The translations under genes and the position numbers were made by a program. The notes beneath the pieces are model-generated. The model was not told the origin of the DNA. It worked only from the letters and a program-made list of their open reading frames with translations, and did no database searches. From the IMG/VR virus record IMGVR_UViG_3300045146_000225, positions 64,001 to 120,792 of that record: 56,792 nt of DNA; one strand, given 5' to 3'. This document shows, in pieces, positions 8,359 through 16,463 of the stretch (the first letter of the stretch is position 1; each line of letters begins with the position of its first letter). Origin of the DNA: a virus.

Positions 8359-8667
8359 ATGGCTGAATATAATTTCCAACACGGTAGCTTCATAGTCCCC
8401 GATAATAATATAGGTTCTGGTTTCATATATTCGAGCGATTCTGTTTTATATGATGGAGTCGATTACAGGTTAGGTACACTTGACGAGTACTCGGTATTCT
8501 TCAAGACGGTCATGTCTGATATAAGGGAGACAAGCAACATGAACAAGTACATACATGATGGCATGAAGGTGGCGTCTGAACATACGAAAAGCAGGCAGAA
8601 GGAAGTCAATTATATCAATAAGATGTCTAATGTAGGTAAAAGAGTGGGCGGCGATGGAAAAAAATAG
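8359..8667 (+). CDS. Unknown 102-aa phage protein
   Basis: It starts 1 base after the gp47-like stop and overlaps the next gene by 14 bases, so it is part of the same operon. The C-terminal half is basic and helical (KSRQKEVNYINKM...VGKRVGGDGKK). No recognisable domain. Position next to a recombination nuclease hints at DNA metabolism only by association. Confidence 0.6.
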   Translation: MAEYNFQHGSFIVPDNNIGSGFIYSSDSVLYDGVDYRLGTLDEYSVFFKTVMSDIRETSNMNKYIHDGMKVASEHTKSRQKEVNYINKMSNVGKRVGGDGKK

Positions 8668-9079
8668 AGTTGTCATGATTCCATCTGGATTCAGCAAAGG
8701 TAGGGAATCAATGGTGTTCTTCACATCCATACGCAGGATTATACGGGAGTACGAGGTGGAGTTCGGTATACATCCAGACACCATAATATGTAAAGGTAAC
8801 AGGTCTGATTTGATAGCTGGTACCATACGGAGTTTAATGAGTAATTACAACGTGTCGAACGCTGATGGTGATTATGATACTATAACATTGAAGTGTTCGA
8901 GTAAACCTACCATTAAGTGCATTGACAACGGTGGGGATATTCCGATGGGCAACTCGTTTGACGGTATGGTATGTAACGGTATACAACCACCAGATGTATC
9001 CAAGTATATGGACAGGTTTTCATATTTTATAGAACGAATGGTCAGTACCGATATGGAATTTGACGTGCTGGTGTTTTGA
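8654..9079 (+). CDS. Unknown 141-aa phage protein
   Basis: The ATG at 8654 lies inside the 3' end of the previous gene, implying translational coupling. The product has a predicted alpha/beta mix with a basic segment (SIRRIIREYEVEFG) and an acidic C-terminus. I do not recognise the family. It closes the short operon that begins with the gp47-like gene. Confidence 0.6.
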   Translation: MEKNRVVMIPSGFSKGRESMVFFTSIRRIIREYEVEFGIHPDTIICKGNRSDLIAGTIRSLMSNYNVSNADGDYDTITLKCSSKPTIKCIDNGGDIPMGNSFDGMVCNGIQPPDVSKYMDRFSYFIERMVSTDMEFDVLVF

Positions 9080-9106
9080 TTAAATAAATAACAATAAACT
9101 TAACAT

Positions 9107-10381
9107 ATGCTTCGTGGGTATCCAGAAGGTATATACGTGTCGTTCAATCTCGATTTATTCAGCGATGTCCCCCGCAACAAGATAGCCAACATGGTGGCTG
9201 CTTCGACCAAGATGAACACTACCTACACGTCATCGTATAAGCCAAACGATGTTAAAGAAGGGTTCAGGGTATGCATGAACGAGGTCGGTGGTAGCAAGAT
9301 GTCGCAGTTACAATCGCAGTTCTTCAATTACGCCGAGGCTGTAAACGTTATGTTCAAGTTGTTCGATGTCATTTATTCTTGCGGGTACACAACGTCGAAG
9401 TGCGTTGCCGAGATGAGGGTTGTCTTCGATGGCGATATAACTAAACTAACAAAGTTGAAGGATATAAACACGATACGCCTCGTTAATGCAGTCGACGAGT
9501 GCTGTGTGAACAAGAGGTATTCTAGCGAGAAACACGTGTCCGAGTACGTCGGCAACTTGAAGTACATGCGCCGCAAGATGTCTGGTGTCGTGCCTAGTGG
9601 TGTTGGTTTCCACAACGAGTATTCTTTCCCAGCCAACAGGAAAACGCCGTTATACGTGCCTGATTTAGAGTCCAACGTGTTGACTATACGGTATAATAAG
9701 AACACTAACTACCAGAAGGAGAAACGAGGTGCGAGTGCTTTCCTGTCCGGTGTTATAAACGCCACCACATCAATACTCGGCTCCAACAACAAGTACAGCG
9801 TGGCTGAGATGTCAAAGGTAAACGATGTCGCGGTGGCTCAGAAACGGGTTGCCGACCTAGCGCATTCGTTCGATTTGTTCTCTGTTAAATTCCCCAACAT
9901 AGAGATATCGGTTGATTTGAAACAAGACGAGGCTGTTGTTAAATCAAGGTACAATGAATTCAGAGGCAAGTTGTTTGACCTCGTGTACTTCTGTGGTGTT
10001 GAGGATTGCCAGGTGAATTACGATTCTGAACGGGGTGCTTTACAGGTAAAGGAGGCTCATATCAAGAACGGGATGTTCATAAGCGACATGGAGATGTTCT
10101 ACTGCGACATAAGCGGTGATATCTCTGGGTGCGTATTGGTAGAATGTAACGTGAGTAAATCGAACATTAAGGATTGCGAGTTGATGTACGGGTGTGCTAT
10201 CAACGATTCCATAATAGAGAACACTTGGTTCCACGGCGTTGGTATTACCGTGTCAAACTCGTTCATCCGTAACCCTAATGATAAGCTCGTCGAAGCTGAA
10301 TTGAGGAACACCAAGGTTGCCGGTGTTGTTAATTATGGTTCCATCGTCGATGGTGGATGTGAGGTTTTCGCAGTCGTTTAA
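9107..10381 (+). CDS. Unknown 424-aa protein with a repeat-like C-terminal third
   Basis: The start at 9107 follows an A-rich leader. Residues 1-300 match no family I know and contain a basic segment (KYMRRKMSG). From about residue 310 the chain becomes a series of short beta-type units with repeated Cys/Ser/Asn/Ile steps (FYCDISGDISGCVLVECNVSKS and onward), resembling a pentapeptide-repeat or right-handed beta-helix fold. Such folds can mimic DNA or form fibres. The location between recombination genes and small unknowns gives no firm role. Confidence 0.65.
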   Translation: MLRGYPEGIYVSFNLDLFSDVPRNKIANMVAASTKMNTTYTSSYKPNDVKEGFRVCMNEVGGSKMSQLQSQFFNYAEAVNVMFKLFDVIYSCGYTTSKCVAEMRVVFDGDITKLTKLKDINTIRLVNAVDECCVNKRYSSEKHVSEYVGNLKYMRRKMSGVVPSGVGFHNEYSFPANRKTPLYVPDLESNVLTIRYNKNTNYQKEKRGASAFLSGVINATTSILGSNNKYSVAEMSKVNDVAVAQKRVADLAHSFDLFSVKFPNIEISVDLKQDEAVVKSRYNEFRGKLFDLVYFCGVEDCQVNYDSERGALQVKEAHIKNGMFISDMEMFYCDISGDISGCVLVECNVSKSNIKDCELMYGCAINDSIIENTWFHGVGITVSNSFIRNPNDKLVEAELRNTKVAGVVNYGSIVDGGCEVFAVV

Positions 10382-10402
10382 AAAAAAATATTATTTTTGT
10401 TT

Positions 10403-10429
10403 TTGCGTTTAATTTTTTTTATACATTTG
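10403..10429 (+). promoter_or_regulatory. Bacteroidetes-type promoter
   Basis: TTG at 10403-10405 and TACATTTG at 10422-10429 with a 16-base spacer, in a very T-rich stretch. The next start codon is at 10471. Confidence 0.55.
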
Positions 10430-10470
10430 TACACGTAAAACTCATTTTTTAATTATAAAAAATAATACAG

Positions 10471-10731
10471 ATGCCCAAGTATAGGATGTATCTTGACCGT
10501 AAGGTCGTTTTATGGCAGCGTGATTACCTCAACATAGAGGCTGCTTCTAAGAAAGACGCTCAGAAAGAGATGGAGAAGTTCATAAAGTCTGGTTTGGTTA
10601 ACGACTCTCGGATATTTGATACCGATTTCTCCGATATAGAGAGTGTGGTTGAAGTCGGTGTTGATAACGAACCGACGGTGTTGTTGTATGATTCTGACGG
10701 TAATGAGCTTATTACCAACAGTGAAATGTGA
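10471..10731 (+). CDS. Small 86-aa phage protein, source of the island-edge duplicate
   Basis: A charged protein beginning PKYRMYLDRKVVLWQ and ending with an acidic half. No known domain. A degenerate second copy of its first ~45 codons lies at 11668-11795, exactly at the left edge of the foreign island, so this gene or its sequence was involved in the insertion event. It has its own promoter. Confidence 0.65.
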   Translation: MPKYRMYLDRKVVLWQRDYLNIEAASKKDAQKEMEKFIKSGLVNDSRIFDTDFSDIESVVEVGVDNEPTVLLYDSDGNELITNSEM

Positions 10732-10988
10732 TGGATTGTTCATATTAACCGTCTTTTATATGTAAAGTAAATGATGAAAACAAAGCCATTAAGTATGTGA
10801 CTAAATTTAATACTATACTTGAAAAATGGAAGGAATATTACAGTCGGTTTGAAAAAAAATGACGAGCATGTTGAGAAACATTTCGGCCGGTGGTATAGTT
10901 TGAGCCGTGTGACAAGATGCTCCTACGATGTAGTTGATGTACGTTAAATTAAAAATATATTATTCATGGACATTTAATATTATTAAAA
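10732..10988 (+). other. Intergenic stretch with decayed coding sequence
   Basis: No intact gene. One frame from about 10769 reads VNDENKAIKYVTKFNTILEK and ends KWKEYYSRFEKK-stop, but lacks a start codon. A second short piece (FEPCDKMLL) follows in another frame. This looks like a small gene eroded by stops and shifts. AT-rich sequence (TTAAAAATATATTATT) precedes the next gene. Confidence 0.35.
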
Positions 10989-11600
10989 ATGGCATCAATT
11001 GATAAAACATATATAGACTCTTATAAAGATTATAAAGAGTTTAAAACTTGGGCAGACACCCAGGTGTTGACATTTTTCGATGGACATCAAAAATGTATAG
11101 GTGATTATGTTTGGCTATGCGAGGAAGAAGATTTTGAACATGGTGAGATTCCAATTATGAACACACCGACGTGGCTGGATATCTATCTGATTCAGAATTG
11201 CAAAAGTGAATTCGTCTTAGAACGAATGAAATGTATTTATGGTGATGAGCATTATGAAAAGTTTAAAACTGTTGATTTGACTTCTAAACCACCTGAAACG
11301 TTTAAACGAAAAAGGAAGATTTCTATCACTAAAAGCAAACCAACTAGCTTTGAATTTCATTCGAAACCTTACGGTGGTGGCGCGTGGTGGTTGCAATGTG
11401 ATGGCGATTTCTGGTATAACAGTGATACTAAGAAATGGGTACATCGTGATAGTTATTATCCACGTAATACGAATACTGCACACATAGCGAGCATTAAAGC
11501 ACTCATGAAACATCTAAGGAGACAATATTTACCAGCAGGTGTCGTGTTCACGCTCAAAGGGAGGTATATAGATGAAAATTATACCGTGAGTGTTTATTGA
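10989..11600 (+). CDS. Unknown 203-aa protein
   Basis: ATG at 10989 after an AT-rich leader. The protein is rich in Trp, Tyr and Lys, with a basic middle (KRKRKISITKSK) followed by PYGGGAWWLQCDGDFWYN. No family recognised. Codon use is more AT-rich than the neighbouring replication genes, so it may itself be a recent acquisition. It is the last intact gene before the island. Confidence 0.6.
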   Translation: MASIDKTYIDSYKDYKEFKTWADTQVLTFFDGHQKCIGDYVWLCEEEDFEHGEIPIMNTPTWLDIYLIQNCKSEFVLERMKCIYGDEHYEKFKTVDLTSKPPETFKRKRKISITKSKPTSFEFHSKPYGGGAWWLQCDGDFWYNSDTKKWVHRDSYYPRNTNTAHIASIKALMKHLRRQYLPAGVVFTLKGRYIDENYTVSVY

Positions 11601-11667
11601 TGTTGCTAATTTGTGATTGCGTATGGAAATGGCAACACCTGCTGAATATTAACATAAATGTACGCTG

Positions 11668-11795
11668 GTATAGGATGTATCTTGACCGTAGGGTCGTTTT
11701 TATGGTAGCGTGATTACTTCAACATAGAGGCTGCTTCTAAGAAAGACGATCAAAAAGAGATGGAGAAGTTCATAAAGTCTTGTTTGGTTAACGAC
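11668..11795 (+). pseudogene. Degenerate partial copy of the 10471-10731 gene
   Basis: Bases 11668-11795 closely match 10482 to about 10609 (GTATAGGATGTATCTTGACC and onward to GGTTAACGAC). One extra T and several substitutions break the frame, and the start codon region is altered. The similarity stops abruptly at 11795, where murE-like sequence begins. This marks the left phage-bacterium junction. Confidence 0.8.
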
Positions 11796-11949
11796 CAACT
11801 GTGCTGGCTGCCAAGACACTCACCATCCCGGCGACATCATCCTCGTAGCAGGTAATGGACACGAGACATACCAGGAGGTGAACGGTGTGAAATCGCATTT
11901 CGATGACCGCGAGGTGGTGGTAGAACAATTTAATGGGAAAATTAAATAG
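11796..11949 (+). pseudogene. murE: 3' end of a bacterial murE (UDP-MurNAc-tripeptide ligase)
   Basis: In the frame ending at TAG 11947-11949 the DNA reads [18 protein letters not shown], then a FDDREVV motif and a short tail. This is the conserved C-terminus of MurE, the enzyme that adds the third stem-peptide residue in peptidoglycan synthesis. Only about 50 codons remain, with no start, so the fragment cannot be functional. In bacteria murE precedes mraY in the dcw cluster, and a mraY start occurs at 13225. Confidence 0.82.
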
Positions 11950-11972
11950 TATAGAATAATTCTGAAAACATT

Positions 11973-12746
11973 ATGAATATCAATATACTAACTTGGAATA
12001 TCAACAAAAATGAATCTAAGTCTTTCTATGAGGAATTGCATAAACAACTTCTTATAGATGATATTCATATTGTTGTACTACAGGAGTGTTTTTATGATTT
12101 TTCTTCAAACGAGTTTGCCGAATTTGATGAAACAATCGATTATTTGTCTAAAAAAGGAAGGCGTTCGGTACGCATATTTATTAGAAAGTCAAGCGAATTA
12201 TCAACAAGTGATTTGACATATCATGCTGATGTTGACAACAAATTGGTTTGTATGAAAATTCATACTAAGAGTGGATGTATGTTCAACCTTGCAGGAATTC
12301 ACTTGTACAGTATATCTAATGTCACAAAAGAACAGCAAAACTATCTCAACAGCAAATTTCCTGAACTTATTTTCAGGTACGAGTCACGTATTAAAGAGAA
12401 AAAAACAATTATTGTTGGAGATTTTAACTACGGACCGTTTGATGATTTTTTTCAAAATCCAAAAATGTTTTTCACAAATAGTGATAGACGATTTGTTCGT
12501 CAATTTCCGGAGTTACAAAAGAAAGGAACCATGCGATTGTTTTATAACCCGATGTGGAATTTGGTTGATGGTGTAATTGGTAGTCCAGAGATCATGGATT
12601 GTATAGATGTAGGTTCAATTAAAATACTTGAATCATTAAACGGTAAACCATTAATCAAGCAGAGAATCAATAAATTATCAGAGTCATTTCTAGCAAATGG
12701 CTATTCAGACCATTTACCAGTTTCATTTACACTAAAATTAAATTAA
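11973..12746 (+). CDS. Endonuclease/exonuclease/phosphatase (EEP) family protein
   Basis: A 257-aa protein with the EEP pattern: an N-terminal strand LTWNIN, the metal-binding glutamate in VVLQEC, GDFNYGP with the catalytic Asp/Asn, and a C-terminal SDHLPV with the catalytic His. The family includes DNase I-like nucleases and phosphodiesterases. No signal peptide, so it is cytoplasmic. It is followed 6 bases later by a 140-aa gene, and the pair sits between a murE end and a mraY start, a place where extra genes are unusual. A nuclease with a small partner would fit a defence or toxin module, but that is inference. Confidence 0.8.
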   Translation: MNINILTWNINKNESKSFYEELHKQLLIDDIHIVVLQECFYDFSSNEFAEFDETIDYLSKKGRRSVRIFIRKSSELSTSDLTYHADVDNKLVCMKIHTKSGCMFNLAGIHLYSISNVTKEQQNYLNSKFPELIFRYESRIKEKKTIIVGDFNYGPFDDFFQNPKMFFTNSDRRFVRQFPELQKKGTMRLFYNPMWNLVDGVIGSPEIMDCIDVGSIKILESLNGKPLIKQRINKLSESFLANGYSDHLPVSFTLKLN

Positions 12747-12752
12747 AAAAAT

Positions 12753-13175
12753 ATGGAAAAAGATGTTTGGTTATATGCTGATGGCACAGAAGATACAAGC
12801 AAAACCCCCTATGATTATTTGTTTGATTATTCCTCGAAGCTTGAAAAATTTACAAACGGAGACATTATAGGTGTTGTATCTGAATGGAGACCGGAACGGG
12901 AAAAAGAGGTAATCTATGGATTTACATTAGTTGCTCCAGCGTTAAATAACTACAGTTATAAATTGTTTGAAGTTGTTCAAAAAGATGCTTTTTCTCCATT
13001 TCCCGTAACGATGAGATTGTTTCGTGTAGATACTGAAGCGCCAGAGGAAAAGAATAATGTTTCAGAGCAAGATTTCGAGCAAGAACTAATAAAATTTATC
13101 CAGCATTCTTCAACACGAAGAGCATTAACTGCCTTGAAAACTCTTATTGGAAAAAAAAGACAATACGAGGTGTAG
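12753..13175 (+). CDS. Unknown 140-aa partner of the EEP protein
   Basis: The ATG at 12753 is 6 bases after the EEP gene stop, so the two form an operon. The product is acidic in its first half (DGTEDTSKTPYDYLFDY) and ends in a basic helix (RRALTALKTLIGKKRQYEV). No family recognised. It could be an inhibitor or substrate adaptor for the EEP enzyme. Confidence 0.6.
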   Translation: MEKDVWLYADGTEDTSKTPYDYLFDYSSKLEKFTNGDIIGVVSEWRPEREKEVIYGFTLVAPALNNYSYKLFEVVQKDAFSPFPVTMRLFRVDTEAPEEKNNVSEQDFEQELIKFIQHSSTRRALTALKTLIGKKRQYEV

Positions 13176-13224
13176 GTGTATTTAAAAAAACAGGTTTTTA
13201 TTTCGTAATAAACTCAAAACTACT

Positions 13225-13272
13225 ATGTTGTTCTACTTGTTCGAATTCTTAGAAAAACACCACGTTGCTTGA
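13225..13272 (+). pseudogene. mraY: 5' start of a bacterial mraY
   Basis: ATG at 13225 gives MLFYLFEFLEKHHVA and then a stop. This matches the usual N-terminus of Bacteroidetes MraY (MLYYLF..LEK), the membrane enzyme making lipid I. The similarity ends after ~14 codons, so a junction lies near 13267. It is short, but its position after murE supports the call. It overlaps the TTG of the next ORF by 4 bases. Confidence 0.6.
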
Positions 13273-13499
13273 CCTGCGTTGAAGCAATTGCATTAAAGTA
13301 TGTACATAGAAAAGCTTTAAGCTATTTGATAACTTTAGAGGAAAATGAAGCAAAAAGCGTAAAGGCAAAAATTAAAAGTGGAGATGTAATCTGTCTTGAT
13401 AACGTAATTGTTGCTACGAGTTCTGAATTTGATGAGCTTATCGCTGATTTAAAGAAATTTCAATTATCTGAACGCCATATCAACCGCAGTGTTGTATAA
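13269..13499 (+). CDS. 76-codon ORF, probably a C-terminal fragment
   Basis: The only start available is TTG at 13269, right at the mraY junction, so the frame is likely the tail of a longer gene whose 5' part is lost. The product is helical and charged (ITLEENEAKSVKAKIKSGD, FDELIADLKKFQLSERH). No family recognised. Confidence 0.4.
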   Translation: MTCVEAIALKYVHRKALSYLITLEENEAKSVKAKIKSGDVICLDNVIVATSSEFDELIADLKKFQLSERHINRSVV

Positions 13500-13580
13500 C
13501 GATTGTAGATATGAAACTGTTTCATCGTACAAACCTTAACACGTGATTGCATATATTTTTTATTGATAAAACGTAAAAAT

Positions 13581-13718
13581 ATGCCAAGAGAACGACTTCC
13601 ATTAAAAAGAGAAAACAAAGGTGTTGTGATTGTGAACATCGCTGACATTTTCAGGAATGAAGACATACAGAACGAAGTTATAAGTGCGTGTAAAAAACTA
13701 AAACCACGCAAAAAGTGA
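13581..13718 (+). CDS. Small 45-aa ORF
   Basis: ATG at 13581 follows an A-rich leader (AAAACGTAAAAAT) and runs to TGA 13716-13718. The product is basic at both ends (PRERLPLKRENK; KKLKPRKK) around a hydrophobic core (GVVIVNIADIF). A nucleic-acid-binding role is possible from charge only. Confidence 0.45.
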   Translation: MPRERLPLKRENKGVVIVNIADIFRNEDIQNEVISACKKLKPRKK

Positions 13719-13938
13719 TGATATTTTTAAATACATAACTCTATGGTTAAATACGAACACGACGGTTAAACAGTTTCGTGGTTGTATAATATCATAAAAA
13801 AAATTATCATTGATATTATAAAATAATCGTATATTTGTGTGTTGTTTCTTTACACCTATGGTTTTAAAAATATCGTTTTTAAAATCACTAGAAACATGTA
13901 TTGGATACGCAGTTTTAGTTAGTATTAACATATTTAAT
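13719..13938 (+). other. Gap with a promoter and an ORF cut by an insertion element
   Basis: A good promoter lies at 13810-13837 (TTG, 17-base spacer, TATATTTG). An ATG at 13858 then opens a frame (MVLKISFLKSLETC...) that enters the left end of IS30-type copy 1 and stops there at 13951-13953. I read this as a small gene whose 3' part was lost when the element inserted. Nothing else is visible here. Confidence 0.4.
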
Positions 13939-14370
13939 CTTAGATTCAAGTAGTAAATGCAACTTTGTGAAGGGTAATAAAAATCAAATATATCCATCAA
14001 AACAAAGATGGTAAGAAATTACCGCTTTGTCTTGATGGATATATTTGCTAAATTGCCCCCTAAGTCTCCCAAAACAAGTTGCGCTTTGGATCATATAACC
14101 GAACAACAAAGGTATCAAATTTCTTGTTTAGTACAAGCAGGGAAATCTCAGACTGAGATAGCTCAGCTAAAATGAGAATATGAATGGCTTGATTCGGTAG
14201 TATTTTCCCGAGAAACCATCTTTTGAAAATATCACTGATGAGGATATTAAGCGTGTTAAGGATAAACTTAATACACGACCGCGAAAAAAAACATAAATTT
14301 TCTTCGTACATTTAATTTTTAAATTATAAATTTGCACTTACTAAAGTTGCATTTGCAGCTTGAATCCGCC
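13939..14370 (+). mobile_element. IS30-type remnant, copy 1 (keeps HTH end)
   Basis: Ends are imperfect inverted repeats: GATTCAAGTAGTAAATGCAA at the left and its near reverse complement ending GCTTGAATC plus CCGCC at the right. Inside, one frame reads ITEQQRYQISCLVQAGKSQT, the N-terminal helix-turn-helix of IS30 transposases. The C-terminal end follows (NENMNGLIR, FENITDEDIKRV, NTRPRKK) with stops and a large central deletion removing the DDE core. It cannot encode an active transposase. A strong hairpin (13986-14007 with 14025-14046) lies inside this copy only. Confidence 0.8.
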
Positions 14371-14427
14371 AAGGATTAACTATCGAACAAGCGAACAAAG
14401 CTATCGAGGTGCTTTTTTACGGTTGCA

Positions 14428-14484
14428 CCTAACGGTGGGGCTAAACCGTCGTTTTAATGCGGTTTTAGCCCGTGGTAGTAGCCG
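14428..14484 (+). repeat. attC-like palindrome 0 (short)
   Basis: CCTAACGGTGGGGCTAAACC pairs with GGTTTTAGCCCGTGGTAG. The R'' half (GCACCTAACGG) belongs to a cassette whose start was lost at IS30 copy 1. The R' side (GTAGTAGCC) opens cassette 1 and matches the R'' of attC 1 (GGCTACTAAC) except for one base. Confidence 0.6.
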
Positions 14485-14512
14485 TTTTTTATTCATCTTT
14501 TAATTGATTTAT

Positions 14513-15136
14513 ATGATAGTATTGATAACACACGAAGAAAGCCAAACAGTAATGGAAGCGTTTTTAAATGCTGGACATGACGCATATAGTTGTGATTTAT
14601 TACCACCAAGCGGAAAGTACCCAGATAGACATTTACAAATAGATTGCTTTGAAGCAATAGAACTTATTAAGCCAGACTTTTTAGGGATGCACCCTGAATG
14701 CACGAGGTTAACAGTTGCAGCGAATAAGTATTATAAGCCTGAATATGCTGAACGCTTCCCAAATATACACGAACAAAGAGCCGAAGCAGTTGAACACTTT
14801 TTGAAATGTGCGGAAGCATTAGTGAAAGTTGGTAAAGGTTATATTGAAAACCCGATAGGGATAATGAGTAAACTCTATAAAAAGCCCACTCAAATAATAC
14901 AACCTTACCAATTTGGACATAAAGAACGCAAAAGCACTTGCTTATGGATTGAAGGATTATCAAAATTACAACCTACAAATATTGTAGAACCTGACATTAT
15001 AGTACATAAAAGCGGAAGAACTGACAGTAGATTGCACTATGAAACATTTAAGCTACCAAAAGAAGAACGAAGAAAAGCCCGTTCAAAAACCTTTACCGGA
15101 ATTGCCGAAGCGATGGCGTTGCAGTGGGGTTCTTAA
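14513..15136 (+). CDS. C5-cytosine methyltransferase-like protein (cassette 1)
   Basis: A 207-aa protein; the start is taken at ATG 14513. The N-terminal strand-loop LITHEESQTVMEAFLNAGHD and SCDLLPPSG resemble the SAM-binding start of small phage-type cytosine methylases. HPECTRLTVA stands where these enzymes have the PC catalytic cysteine, and IENPIGIMSK matches the ENP motif. It is shorter than typical C5 methylases and lacks a clear target-recognition domain. As a lone cassette gene it could protect DNA from restriction. The alternative is a related non-methylating protein. Confidence 0.6.
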   Translation: MIVLITHEESQTVMEAFLNAGHDAYSCDLLPPSGKYPDRHLQIDCFEAIELIKPDFLGMHPECTRLTVAANKYYKPEYAERFPNIHEQRAEAVEHFLKCAEALVKVGKGYIENPIGIMSKLYKKPTQIIQPYQFGHKERKSTCLWIEGLSKLQPTNIVEPDIIVHKSGRTDSRLHYETFKLPKEERRKARSKTFTGIAEAMALQWGS

Positions 15137-15144
15137 AATGGCTA

Positions 15145-15273
15145 CTAACGGTTGCAGGTATGGTTAGTGGCGGATTTGAAACCACAGACCTATCAAGCAG
15201 TACAAAAGTAAATGAATAGTAGAAATTTAATATTAACCACAGCACCCGCCATTAACTATACATATTGTTATGG
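15145..15273 (+). repeat. attC-like site 1
   Basis: CTAACGG opens and TTGTTATGG closes an imperfect palindrome whose arms are ATGGTTAGTGGCGG and CCGCCATTAACTAT. Its R'' (GGCTACTAAC) is the reverse complement, with one mismatch, of the first bases of cassette 1, the pairing expected for one excisable cassette. Confidence 0.75.
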
Positions 15274-15297
15274 TTTCGTGCTTTAATTCAAATAATT

Positions 15298-15591
15298 ATG
15301 ACAATTCAATTTTATTTAAACAACGAAGAAGAAACTCACATATACTCTTTGTATGATATGAGTTCAAATCCATTTAAAATCGGTGATGTTATTAATTTAT
15401 CGGTTGATGATATTCCTCCAGTAAAATTAAAAGAATATAAGCCTGAATTTGCTAAAAAACTTGTCGAAGATAATAAGCAACAAAGAGCGATGTTTCATAA
15501 TAAAAAAATTAAAATTATTCATGAATGGAAATATATCGACATTGAAAGTGATATATTTACCATTGAATATCATTGCGATTTGGTTTCTTAG
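15298..15591 (+). CDS. Unknown 97-aa cassette protein (cassette 2)
   Basis: ATG at 15298 follows an AT-rich leader after the attC core. The protein is acidic at the N-terminus (NNEEETHIYSLYD) with beta-type segments and a basic middle (HNKKIKIIHEW). No family recognised. It lies between two attC-like sites in the cassette orientation. Confidence 0.6.
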   Translation: MTIQFYLNNEEETHIYSLYDMSSNPFKIGDVINLSVDDIPPVKLKEYKPEFAKKLVEDNKQQRAMFHNKKIKIIHEWKYIDIESDIFTIEYHCDLVS

Positions 15592-15598
15592 TATGAAT

Positions 15599-15730
15599 CA
15601 TAACGGTCGGGTGTAGCACAAGTAAGGGATTGCGGAGTGCGAACCTATCAAACTACACAGACATAAAAGCGGACTACAATGCTTCAAAATTGTAGCAACC
15701 CCTTATTGGTGCTACACTTTGTTAGCCACC
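15599..15730 (+). repeat. attC-like site 2
   Basis: Arms GTGTAGCACAAGTAAGGG and CCCCTTATTGGTGCTACAC form a long imperfect stem, bounded by CATAACGG and TTTGTTAGCC. R'' (GAATCATAAC) pairs with the start of cassette 2 (GTTATGGTTTC) with one mismatch. Confidence 0.8.
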
Positions 15731-15768
15731 GTATTTTATTGAATGTTATACTTTTAAATTATAAAAAT

Positions 15769-16077
15769 ATGTACACAAAAACTGAAAACAAATGGAGATA
15801 TTCGCAGGAATATCAAGAAGTAACTACCAGCAAAGATGGTATAATTGAAGGTTCAAAATCAATATGTGCAATTTCAACTTTTGACAAATCAAAAGAAGAA
15901 ATAGAATCAAATGGAAAACTTATTTCTGCTGCTCCTGAAATGTTTGAAGCATTAAAAAGAGTTGAAGCATATTTAGTAGCAAATGAAGATGTTTTAGCAC
16001 CATTTCCAACTCGAAGTGAGTTAGATAATATTCGTGCGGCAATGTTTAAAACGGGGCTGTACCAATATGGTGGCTAA
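15769..16077 (+). CDS. Unknown 102-aa protein, sister of the 19273 gene (cassette 3)
   Basis: The start is at ATG 15769 after an A-rich leader. The C-terminal half contains NGKLISAAPEMFEALKRVEA, a motif common in small phage and mobile-element proteins of unknown function, which recurs as AKLVSTAPELLEACQRALEV in the ORF at 19273. The N-terminal half is hydrophilic. The two sister genes carry nearly identical attC sites, so the cassette seems to have been duplicated and then diverged. Confidence 0.65.
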   Translation: MYTKTENKWRYSQEYQEVTTSKDGIIEGSKSICAISTFDKSKEEIESNGKLISAAPEMFEALKRVEAYLVANEDVLAPFPTRSELDNIRAAMFKTGLYQYGG

Positions 16078-16148
16078 CTTACTTATATGCGTACCAAAGG
16101 TACGTATATACTACAGACGTTTGTTGTATATGCGTACCTTTTGTTGCC
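16071..16148 (+). repeat. attC-like site 3 (twin of site 10)
   Basis: Bounded by GTGGCTAACTTAC and CTTTTGTTGCC, with arms AAGGTACGTATATA and TATATGCGTACCTT. R'' (GGTGGCTAAC) is the exact reverse complement of the first ten bases of cassette 3 (GTTAGCCACC). Most of its sequence is repeated at 19564-19640. An IS30-type remnant follows within ten bases. Confidence 0.8.
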
Positions 16149-16155
16149 TAATATA

Positions 16156-16457
16156 GCTTAGATTCAAGTAGTAAATGCAACTTTGGGAATGGTAATAAAA
16201 ATCAAATGTTTTTCAAAACAAAGGGGTAATTTCTTACCATTCATGGGAACGTGGAACAAATGAGAATATGAATGGCTTGATTCGGCAGTATTTTCCCAAG
16301 AAATCATCTTTTGGAAATATTACTGATGAGGATATTAAGCGTGTTAAGGATAAACTTAATACGCGACCGCGAAAAAAAACATAAATTTTCTTTGCATATT
16401 GAATTTTTAATTATAAATTTGGACTTGCTAAAGTTGCATTTGTAGCTTGAATCCGCC
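16156..16457 (+). mobile_element. IS30-type remnant, copy 2
   Basis: A 302-base element from GCTTAGATTC to GAATCCGCC with the same imperfect terminal repeats as copies 3 and 4. It encodes only the transposase tail (WERGTNENMNG, ITDEDIKRVKDKLNTRPR) with frame damage. Non-autonomous, MITE-like. Confidence 0.85.
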
Positions 16458-16463
16458 TTTGTT

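Noticed and set aside
14513-15136. Assigning the first cassette gene as a complete restriction-modification methylase
   Set aside because: It is short, has a non-standard PC motif and no target-recognition domain, so only a methylase-like call is justified.
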